The notes beneath the pieces were generated by a model. That model ran no database searches. It was not told where the DNA came from and saw only the letters and a list, made by a program, of their open reading frames with translations. From assembly GCA_944331725.1 (NCBI GenBank), contig CALVJE010000053.1:1-7575 (forward strand): a stretch of DNA of 7,575 nucleotides. The letters are read 5' to 3'. The stretch is from an uncultured Bacilli bacterium (GTDB taxonomy: Bacteria; Bacillota_I; Bacilli_A; RF39; UBA660). Both the position numbers and the translations under genes were made by a program. This document shows positions 1 to 5,067 of this stretch, piece after piece (within the stretch, counting starts at the first letter, position 1; every line of letters starts with the position of its first letter).

Positions 1-26
1 TCTCCATCTAAAACCACTTCTTTCAA
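1..26 (-). CDS. possible 5' end of next gene (pnp expected), cut by window edge
   Basis: Only a few codons are visible. Two starts are possible. An ATG at 7-5 is preceded by a weak AGAAGTGG ribosome binding site. A TTG at 26-24 opens another frame reading L/M-K-E-V-V-L-D-G-E, which resembles polynucleotide phosphorylase N-termini but has no good binding site. Gene order (rpsO followed by pnp in many Firmicutes) is the main reason to suspect pnp. The identity is inference, since too little sequence is present to recognise a family. Confidence 0.28.
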
Positions 27-36
27 TCTTTATCTT

Positions 37-66
37 ATAATATTATTATTGCATATTATAAAACAA
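37..66 (-). promoter_or_regulatory. weak candidate sigma-A promoter for the gene running off the left edge
   Basis: Reading the minus strand, TTGTTT (66-61) is followed after 18 bases by TATTAT (42-37). A separate TATAAT lies at 60-55 but has no good -35 partner. The region lies just after the rpsO terminator and just before the possible next start, where a promoter would be expected. In such AT-rich DNA these matches are weak evidence. Confidence 0.28.
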
Positions 67-85
67 TTTACAATAAATTTATTTT

Positions 86-112
86 AAAAAGAAAAAGAAC
101 TTTTACAAGTCC
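86..112 (-). terminator. rho-independent terminator of rpsO
   Basis: On the minus strand, GGACTT (112-107) pairs with AAGTTC (102-97) around a GTAA tetraloop, giving six pairs including one G-U. It is followed at once by TTTTTCTTTTT (96-86). The first base of the stem is the last base of the rpsO stop codon, so termination is tight against the gene. Confidence 0.75.
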
Positions 113-381
113 TATTTTCTTAAACCTAATTTCTTAACTACTTCACGATATTTTGCAACATCTTTCTTAGCTAAGTAATTAAGCATATTTCTTCTTTGTC
201 CAACTTTCATTAAAAGACCACGACGAGAATGATGATCGTGAATATGAGTCTTTAAATGTTCTGTTAAATTCTCTATTTCTTTAGTTAAAATAGCAATTTG
301 AACAGCACTAGATCCAGTATCATTAGCATTTTCTCCAAAGTCTTTAATTATTTGTTGTTTCTCTTCTTTTGTTAAAGCCAT
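112..381 (-). CDS. rpsO: 30S ribosomal protein S15
   Basis: This 89-residue protein has the usual bacterial S15 length. It carries the S15 signature around residues 48-70 ([20 protein letters not shown]), the helix and loop that contact the 16S rRNA central-domain three-way junction. It is a primary binding protein of the 30S platform in the cytoplasm. The ATG is supported by a strong AGGAAGG site five bases upstream. The gene has its own promoter (471-499), a structured leader that can mask the ribosome binding site (386-460) and a terminator directly after the stop, so it can be expressed as a single-gene unit. In many Firmicutes it lies behind truB and ribF; here a lipoprotein gene precedes it and ribF is absent. 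Identification is secure. Confidence 0.98.
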   Translation of the reverse strand: MALTKEEKQQIIKDFGENANDTGSSAVQIAILTKEIENLTEHLKTHIHDHHSRRGLLMKVGQRRNMLNYLAKKDVAKYREVVKKLGLRK

Positions 382-385
382 AATA

Positions 386-460
386 TCCTTCCTTTCTATA
401 AATTTATTCGCCTTATCTTGGTAATTGGTGTAAGGAAGAACTCCAATTACTAAGAAAAGG
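386..460 (-). promoter_or_regulatory. rpsO leader: long hairpin with anti-Shine-Dalgarno loop (probable S15 autoregulatory element)
   Basis: In the rpsO transcript the segment 460-443 pairs with 428-411 in a stem of 18 positions with 16 Watson-Crick pairs and two mismatches (A-C, U-U), closing a 14-base loop (442-429). The loop bases UUCUUCCUU (440-432) are complementary to AAGGAAGGA (394-386), the rpsO ribosome binding site, with eight Watson-Crick pairs and one G-U. Together these form an H-type pseudoknot that would hide the binding site. Many rpsO mRNAs are feedback-controlled by S15 through leader structures, and the E. coli version is a pseudoknot. That S15 stabilises this one is inference. 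The fold is drawn by hand, with no energy calculation or comparative support. Confidence 0.65.
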
Positions 461-470
461 TAACGTCTAT

Positions 471-499
471 AATATACACTATTTTTTTATTTTTGTAAA
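471..499 (-). promoter_or_regulatory. sigma-A promoter of rpsO
   Basis: On the minus strand, TTTACA (499-494) is separated by exactly 17 bases from TATATT (476-471). Transcription would start near 464, a few bases before the 5' arm of the leader hairpin. The -35 box lies inside the last codons of the upstream lipoprotein gene. No terminator separates that gene from rpsO, so some read-through is possible. Confidence 0.7.
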
Positions 500-1314
500 C
501 GTTTTACTACACTTTCTTCACTATCTTTACTAATAAAACTCGAATCAACTTCTTTTAAATTCTCTGCTACTAAACATTTATTTTGATCTATAACAACTAA
601 AACATCATCATAATCTAGACTTTCTTCTTCCTTACTTTGTAAATTATATAAAGTATCTATATCTTTATATAAGAATCCTTCTCCTGCTTCTACATATAAG
701 GGAATACTATTACCAGAAATTTTATCATAATAAGTTAGTGTATATTTCATTTCATCAGTTAAAGGTTCTATCTTTATATTATCATAATCATCAACACCAA
801 TAGTATTAGCAACAGAAGTCTTAATAGTAGTTAATAAAATATTTTCTAATATATCATAAGTATTATCTTTTAAAAACTCAGAAAGATAATTTTTTAAATA
901 TAAAAGTTTTTGGGCAATTCTTCCTTTTTCAAGATTACTATTAAAATCTTCTTCTTCAGAATTTAAGATACTAATATATTCATTAACCTCTTCTAAAGAT
1001 AAGTTTTCAACTTCTTCTATAGATATAACATCTAATGGTTTTAAATTATCATATAATGATAAATCTACTAGATTTAGGGTTTTATATATATTTATTTTTT
1101 CTTCTAACATATCACTAGCAGAAACAATACTAACTTCTTCATCATCAAATGTTACTTTATCATTTATACTATCTAAAAGTGTATTATCACTATTTAAATC
1201 TACTGTTTCATCTAAAGATAAATCTACATCTACCTCTTTACTAGAACATCCTCCAATATTGATAGTAATCCCACAACTTAATAATAATACTATTAATTTT
1301 TTTGATATTTTCAT
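487..1314 (-). CDS. acidic lipoprotein of unknown function
   Basis: This 275-residue protein begins MKISKK, followed by a hydrophobic stretch (residues 7-20) and a lipobox I-G-G-C with Cys23 as the predicted lipidated residue. It should be a signal-peptidase-II-processed lipoprotein anchored on the outer face of the membrane. The mature part opens with a Ser/Asp/Glu-rich linker (about 24-65) and is strongly acidic throughout. It is probably mostly helical in the middle, with a more beta-like C-terminal half (about 170-260). I recognise no domain. The ATG at 1314 is chosen because an AAAGGGGG ribosome binding site lies six bases upstream. A longer reading from 1359 would start upstream of the -10 box of its own promoter and is unlikely. 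The gene sits between truB and rpsO, usually ribF territory, but nothing in the protein resembles RibF. Confidence 0.85.
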   Translation of the reverse strand: MKISKKLIVLLLSCGITINIGGCSSKEVDVDLSLDETVDLNSDNTLLDSINDKVTFDDEEVSIVSASDMLEEKINIYKTLNLVDLSLYDNLKPLDVISIEEVENLSLEEVNEYISILNSEEEDFNSNLEKGRIAQKLLYLKNYLSEFLKDNTYDILENILLTTIKTSVANTIGVDDYDNIKIEPLTDEMKYTLTYYDKISGNSIPLYVEAGEGFLYKDIDTLYNLQSKEEESLDYDDVLVVIDQNKCLVAENLKEVDSSFISKDSEESVVKRLQK

Positions 1315-1320
1315 AGATAT

Positions 1321-1329
1321 CCCCCTTTC
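1321..1329 (-). promoter_or_regulatory. ribosome binding site deciding the lipoprotein start
   Basis: GAAAGGGGG on the minus strand ends six bases before the ATG at 1314. It fixes the start at the signal peptide Met and argues against the 15-residue longer version. Confidence 0.8.
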
Positions 1330-1342
1330 ATAAGCCTTGTAG

Positions 1343-1371
1343 ATTATATCACAAAGCATTCATATTGTCAA
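1343..1371 (-). promoter_or_regulatory. consensus sigma-A promoter of the lipoprotein gene
   Basis: On the minus strand, TTGACA (1371-1366) and TATAAT (1348-1343) are both perfect consensus hexamers separated by exactly 17 bases, with an added TGn extended -10. Transcription should start near 1336, giving a leader of about 22 bases. This is the strongest promoter in the window. Its -35 overlaps the -35 of the divergent promoter at 1365-1393. Confidence 0.88.
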
Positions 1372-1393
1372 AACATTTTCACTATGCTAAAAT
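1365..1393 (+). promoter_or_regulatory. divergent sigma-A promoter of the PLC-like gene
   Basis: TTGTCA (1365-1370), 17 bases, then TAAAAT (1388-1393) with an upstream TGC extended -10. The predicted start near 1400 leaves only about nine bases before the ATG at 1409, so the GGTGAT ribosome binding site (1400-1405) would be at the very 5' end of the mRNA. The -35 box is shared with the opposite-strand promoter. Confidence 0.65.
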
Positions 1394-1408
1394 TAAAATG
1401 GTGATAAT

Positions 1409-2040
1409 ATGGCAAGTGCAATAATACATATAGCAGTAGCAAAAAAATAAATGAACAGTTAAAAATGAATGAAAAAGAATTTTTTTTAGGTACAATCGCT
1501 CCTGATATAAGTAAACATATAGGACAAGATAGGAAAATATCTCATTTTTTAGATGAAAATAGAATTCCTGATTTAAACTTATTCTTAAAGAAATATAATA
1601 ATTCCTTAAATATACCTTTTATAATGGGATATTATATTCATTTATTTACTGATTATTTATGGTTTAAATACTTTTATAGTGAAATAACTAATTTAAAGAC
1701 AAGTATAACTTTACTTAATGGTAATACTTTAAAGTGTAGTAAAGAAGAAATTAATAAGCTTATTTATAATGACTATACTAATTTAAATACATTATTAATA
1801 GAAGAATATAACATAGATTTATCTTTATTTTATGAAGAAATAGAAATACCTAAAATTAATTTTTCGGAAATACCTCTTGATAAATTACAAATTGTAGTTG
1901 ATCAGATGGGAATAATAATAGAAAATAGTAGAAAAGAAAAAACTTATTCATTTAATTTAGATAATGTTAAACAATTTATTAATACTTGTACTGATTTAAT
2001 AAGCAATGACATAAAAATGAGACCCAAAGTCTCATCTTAA
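1409..2040 (+). CDS. zinc-dependent phospholipase C-like protein, N-terminus in a -1 shifted frame
   Basis: The main frame (1465-2040) encodes 191 residues but lacks a ribosome binding site. Just upstream, ATG 1409 has GGTGAT before it and encodes MASAIIHIAVAKK before a stop at 1448-1450. Shifting -1 at the A7 run (1441-1447) joins this to INEQLK and then the long frame, giving 210 residues. The joined protein fits the zinc-dependent PLC (PF00882-type) pattern: H7 in an IIHIA start, G-T-I-A-P-D (D33), S-H-F (H46) and G-Y-Y-I-H-L-F-T-D (H78, D82), all likely metal ligands. There is no signal peptide, so it is probably cytoplasmic; the substrate is unknown. The break may be a sequencing error in a homopolymer, a true mutation, or slippage at the canonical A-AAA-AAA heptamer. 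Its 3' end overlaps truB by nine bases, tail to tail. Confidence 0.78.
1441..1450 (+). other. A7 slippery heptamer followed by stop codon
   Basis: In the frame of ATG 1409 the sequence reads GCA AAA AAA TAA. The last A of GCA plus two AAA codons make the X-XXY-YYZ heptamer A AAA AAA, with the stop directly after it. A -1 slip, or one extra A added in transcription, restores the downstream frame. I see no strong stimulatory hairpin or internal Shine-Dalgarno, so a sequencing or real indel remains equally possible. Confidence 0.6.
2017..2035. terminator. shared terminator hairpin between convergent PLC-like gene and truB
   Basis: ATGAGAC (2017-2023) pairs perfectly with GTCTCAT (2029-2035) around a five-base loop. 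On the minus strand it is followed by a short run of T's (2016-2013), which suits termination of the rbfA-truB transcript. On the plus strand it is followed by a looser T-rich stretch. The hairpin lies within the last codons of the PLC-like gene and includes the truB stop codon. Confidence 0.68.
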
Positions 2041-3432
2041 CATTTTATAACATTTTAATTTATCATTATCTTTTTTATAGATAGCAATTTCATTACTTTC
2101 TTTTAGAAATAATACTTTGTCTTTAATATTATAATGATTACTAATAGGTGCTCCATTATTAATTAAATTATAATCTTTATTATCTATTTCTATTACAGGT
2201 ATATCTAAGGCATCTTTAATAGTAATTAAATTACTATTTATATTAACTTTATCTAAACTAATCGCATCACTTATTAAAAACTTTCCTTGCCTAGTTCTAA
2301 TTAAACTATTCATAGTACAAGGAATATCTAAAAAGTCTCCCATATCTCTAATTAAGCTTCTAATATAAGTACCTTTAGATACAACACATCTAAAGATAAA
2401 AGAAGTATTATTATAATCAAGTAATTCTAAGTCTTTAATTAAGACTTCTCTTTTAGGTAACTTTATATCTAAATCACTTCGAGCATAATCATATAGTTTC
2501 TTACCATTTATTTTAACAGCAGAATATTTTGGTACTTCTTGTAAATATTTCTTAGGAAAAGTTTTAAATAAATTGTCTAACATTTCTTTAGTAATTTCCT
2601 TATTAGTTTTTCTTAATACTTTACCTTCTATATCTAAAGTATCAGTTTCTATTCCCACTTTAACACTTGCAATATATTCTTTATCTTCACTAGTTAATAA
2701 TTCATTAATCTTACAAGCTTTATTAATAGTAACAACTAATACTCCCTCTGCCATTGGATCAAGAGTTCCATTATGGCCAACTTTCTTAGTGTCAAAAATA
2801 TCACATACTTTATTAACAACATCTCTTGAAGTAATATCTTTAGGTTTATTTACTATTAAAACTCCACTTTTTTTATAAAGTTTATCATACTCTTCTAAAC
2901 ATAAATTAGAGTTTTTAATAATATTAGCGGTACTTTTACCAACATATCTATAATGCCAAGGTTCATAATTATATTTAGTAATTATCTCTTTATCTTTAGG
3001 ATATCTAAGTATAAGTCCATATTTAGATAATCTATCTATTATTTTTTGAAATATATCATCATAAGTTAATAGTTCTTTACTATCAGAAATTAATTTATCA
3101 TCTATAATTAATCCAATATCAAAACAAAGCCCTGTATGATGTTCACTAGTATTAACTCCTGCTACATACTTATTTACATAACTACTACCATATTTATCAG
3201 TATATAAATCTATAATTTCTTCTTGTTCTTCTATACTTCTATAACCACTAATTATATCAATAAAAATATTCTCTTTTTCTAAATCTTCTTTTAATAAAAG
3301 ATATGCTTTTAAAGTTCTTTTTTCAAGAAGAAACTCTTCTTTTAAAGAATTACTAATTACTTTTAATTCTCTATTAGAAAAATAATTCTTATCATAAAAC
3401 TTATCTTTATTAACAACTATTTTATAATCCAT
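2032..3432 (-). CDS. truB: fusion of VanY/M15-type D-Ala-D-Ala carboxypeptidase domain with tRNA pseudouridine-55 synthase TruB
   Basis: This 466-residue protein has two parts. Residues about 20-180 form an M15/VanY-type peptidase with SGYRS (62-66), SEHHTGLCFD (96-105; H98 and D105 zinc ligands) and EPWHYR (157-162; E157 catalytic, H160 ligand). Residues about 188-466 are a full TruB: GVLIVNKPK (190-198), GHNGTLDP with catalytic Asp225, SKGTYIRSL (352-360) and a PUA-like tail. TruB isomerises U55 in the tRNA T-loop. The peptidase part has no signal peptide or membrane segment, so it would stay in the cytoplasm, which is odd for a wall enzyme. The start at 3432 is chosen because GAGGA lies five bases upstream; an ATG at 3444 would add four residues. 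It follows rbfA by one base, so translation is probably coupled. All key residues of both domains are present. Confidence 0.93.
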   Translation of the reverse strand: MDYKIVVNKDKFYDKNYFSNRELKVISNSLKEEFLLEKRTLKAYLLLKEDLEKENIFIDIISGYRSIEEQEEIIDLYTDKYGSSYVNKYVAGVNTSEHHTGLCFDIGLIIDDKLISDSKELLTYDDIFQKIIDRLSKYGLILRYPKDKEIITKYNYEPWHYRYVGKSTANIIKNSNLCLEEYDKLYKKSGVLIVNKPKDITSRDVVNKVCDIFDTKKVGHNGTLDPMAEGVLVVTINKACKINELLTSEDKEYIASVKVGIETDTLDIEGKVLRKTNKEITKEMLDNLFKTFPKKYLQEVPKYSAVKINGKKLYDYARSDLDIKLPKREVLIKDLELLDYNNTSFIFRCVVSKGTYIRSLIRDMGDFLDIPCTMNSLIRTRQGKFLISDAISLDKVNINSNLITIKDALDIPVIEIDNKDYNLINNGAPISNHYNIKDKVLFLKESNEIAIYKKDNDKLKCYKMLR

Positions 3433-3433
3433 T

Positions 3434-3772
3434 CTATTCCTCATTTAACTCATCAATAATCTTATCAATTTTCTCTCCATAAGAAATAGATTCATCATAA
3501 TAAAACTTTAACTCAGGAATATTTCTAATATCTATTCTTTTAGCAAGTTCACCTCTAATAAAACTAGAGGCTTTATTTAAAGCTTTTAGAGTATCCTCTT
3601 TTTTTTCTTCTTCTAAAACAGTTACATATATTTTAGCATAACTAAGATCATTAGAAGTATCACAATCAGTAATTGTTACAAACTTAAATCTCTCATCTTT
3701 AACTTCTAACATTAATATTTTACTTACTTCTTCCATTATCATATGATTTATTCTTTCAATTTTTATATTCAT
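3434..3772 (-). CDS. rbfA: 30S ribosome-binding factor A
   Basis: This 112-residue protein has typical RbfA length and a single KH-type fold. It shows the family pattern: an R-I-N-x-x-I-M-E-E-V-S-K-I-L helix near the N-terminus, VTITDCDTSNDLSYAKIYV (about 31-50), a helix ending FIRGELAKRIDIRNIPEL (about 71-88), then F-Y-Y-D-E-S-I. RbfA is a cytoplasmic assembly factor for late 30S maturation and 16S rRNA 5'-end processing, important in the cold. An AAGGGA ribosome binding site lies about ten bases upstream of the ATG, slightly far. It is the first gene of a two-gene unit with truB, a widely conserved pairing, and is transcribed from an extended -10 promoter in the divergent region. Confidence 0.97.
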   Translation of the reverse strand: MNIKIERINHMIMEEVSKILMLEVKDERFKFVTITDCDTSNDLSYAKIYVTVLEEEKKEDTLKALNKASSFIRGELAKRIDIRNIPELKFYYDESISYGEKIDKIIDELNEE

Positions 3773-3795
3773 CTTTAATCATTCCCTTCAAATAA

Positions 3796-3804
3796 AGTAT
3801 AACA
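3796..3804 (-). promoter_or_regulatory. extended -10 promoter for rbfA-truB
   Basis: The minus strand reads TGTTATACT (3804-3796), a TGn motif joined to TATACT. The -35 position holds only TTTTAA, so this would rely on the extended -10. Transcription would start near 3789, giving a leader of about 17 bases. Confidence 0.5.
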
Positions 3805-3826
3805 TATTATTTAAAAGTTTAAAATC

Positions 3827-3853
3827 TATTTGCAAATACTATTAAAAAGTATT
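3827..3853. promoter_or_regulatory. dyad-symmetric elements over the repeat-protein operon promoter
   Basis: TATTTGCAAATA (3827-3838) is a perfect 12-bp palindrome covering the -35 box. AATACT (3835-3840) and AGTATT (3848-3853) form a second inverted repeat, with a seven-base gap, reaching the -10 box. They could be operator sites, but AT-rich DNA produces such symmetry by chance. Confidence 0.35.
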
Positions 3854-3858
3854 AAAAT
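3830..3858 (+). promoter_or_regulatory. sigma-A promoter of the two-gene repeat-protein operon
   Basis: TTGCAA (3830-3835), 17 bases, then TAAAAT (3853-3858). Transcription would start near 3865, giving a leader of about 17 bases with GGTGAT (3871-3876) five bases before the ATG at 3882. The layout matches the other plus-strand promoter at 1365-1393: same -10 hexamer, same spacing and same type of ribosome binding site. Confidence 0.62.
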
Positions 3859-3881
3859 ATAGAACTATTAGGTGATACATT

Positions 3882-5066
3882 ATGAATTTAAATGACTATG
3901 AGAAAATGGTATATAAAAAGGCATTATATAAAAAAATGTCTAAACTAGATATTAGTGATGATGTTAAAAATGAGTTTATAGATAGCGTTATAGAAGAAGC
4001 ATCTAAAAAGTTTCATAAATCTTTTTCTTTATTTTTAAGAGATATGTTTGATAAAAGATTAAAAGAATTAAAGAGAAAAGAAATAAGTATTTTAACTAAG
4101 AAAGAATATAAACTTATTCTAACATTAAAAGAATTAGAACTTAATAAAACATCAGAAGTAAATTATAAAGATAAAAAGAGTTTTAAGACGATTTTAAATC
4201 AAGTAATAAATGAATTAATGAGGGATGAAGAAAAATTAAAAGAAGCGATAAAAATTTATCCTAATATTAAGAAATATATTATAAGTAAAAAAGCTTCTAT
4301 ATCTACTTATGATTTAAAGATTATAGAATATCTTGAGAAAACAAAAATTAATATTATACCTGATAATGATAGAAGATTAAGTTATAAGATAAAATATTTA
4401 AGTAATAAAATAAATTCTATTAGTAAAGAGATATTTAAGTTATATCCAAATGCTTATAAGACTTTAAGACTTATATCTTTAGGTTTAACTGTTAAAGAAG
4501 TTGAAATATTCTATATATTAAAAGAAGATACTCTTATTAAAGAAAAAGCGAAAAAATTAGGATATAGTCATTATGAGAGTTATAGTATGGCTTTAGATAA
4601 GTTATATGGAAAGATTAGAAATAATAAAGAAATTAGAGAGATTTCTCTTAATACTTATCCTGATATTATGGATATGATTGAAAAAAGAGATATAATGCAT
4701 CATAAAATAAAAGTTAGATCTATTAATAAAAGATATAAAGAGATATTTAAGAAAAAATTAATAGTTAAGAAAGCTCCTAAAGTAGTTAGTATTTCTAAAA
4801 CATATTTACCTTATACTATTATGGATGATATAAAGGTTAATAATATCTATTTAAATAATAATGGTACTTTTATAAGTAGTGATAGTTTAAATGAAAGTGA
4901 TAGTATAGAAAATATTAAAAAGTTAACTAAAGAATTTAATGATTTAACTTTAAAAGAAAGATATATTGTAGCGATTAGATTAGGTTATGTTAAAACAAGT
5001 ACAAATATAGATAAAAAAGAAAGTACTAAAGTTTTACATAAAGTATTAGAAAGAAGGTTTAAGTAA
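3882..5066 (+). CDS. HTH-repeat protein A, paralogue of the following gene; function unknown
   Basis: This 394-residue, Lys/Ile/Leu-rich, probably all-helical cytoplasmic protein belongs to no named family I recognise. After an N-terminal helical region (1-70) come three related units: 71-132 starting LTKKEYKLI and ending IYPNIKKY, about 139-197 ending LYPNAYKTLRL, and 202-265 starting LTVKEVEIF and ending TYPDIMDM. Each has an LT-x-KE start, a helix-turn-helix-like middle (clearest in AKKLGYSHYESYSMALDKLYGKI, third unit) and a YP end. A basic linker (about 271-305) leads to a C-terminus (355-394) reading LTLKERYIVAIRLGY, like the start of sigma-70 region 4, with a poorly conserved second half. 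The start is set by GGTGAT. It is co-transcribed with its paralogue one base downstream. A DNA-binding or sigma-like regulatory role is inference. Confidence 0.88.
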   Translation: MNLNDYEKMVYKKALYKKMSKLDISDDVKNEFIDSVIEEASKKFHKSFSLFLRDMFDKRLKELKRKEISILTKKEYKLILTLKELELNKTSEVNYKDKKSFKTILNQVINELMRDEEKLKEAIKIYPNIKKYIISKKASISTYDLKIIEYLEKTKINIIPDNDRRLSYKIKYLSNKINSISKEIFKLYPNAYKTLRLISLGLTVKEVEIFYILKEDTLIKEKAKKLGYSHYESYSMALDKLYGKIRNNKEIREISLNTYPDIMDMIEKRDIMHHKIKVRSINKRYKEIFKKKLIVKKAPKVVSISKTYLPYTIMDDIKVNNIYLNNNGTFISSDSLNESDSIENIKKLTKEFNDLTLKERYIVAIRLGYVKTSTNIDKKESTKVLHKVLERRFK

Positions 5067-5067
5067 A

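Noticed and set aside
1315..1359. Longer N-terminus for the lipoprotein (start at 1359)
   Set aside because: The codons lie over the -10 box and spacer of the consensus promoter, so they would not be in the mRNA. The ATG at 1314 has an excellent ribosome binding site and gives a clean lipoprotein signal.
1465..1467. ATG at 1465 as the true start of the PLC-like protein
   Set aside because: No ribosome binding site precedes it and the protein would lack the conserved N-terminal His segment encoded just upstream in another frame.
2032..2034. TGA as Trp (Mycoplasma code)
   Set aside because: The truB TGA lies in a terminator hairpin and the protein is already full length. The Trp residues checked in EPWHYR and DYLWF use TGG. 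The standard bacterial code explains the window.
2573..2878. Plus-strand open frame of 101 codons inside truB
   Set aside because: It lies entirely opposite the conserved TruB catalytic region, has no ribosome binding site and gives a hydrophobic protein with no recognisable pattern. It is a shadow of truB.
3430..3444. truB start at 3444 overlapping the end of rbfA
   Set aside because: It is possible, but the ATG at 3432 has GAGGA five bases upstream while the ATG at 3444 has only weak GATGAG. The difference is four residues.
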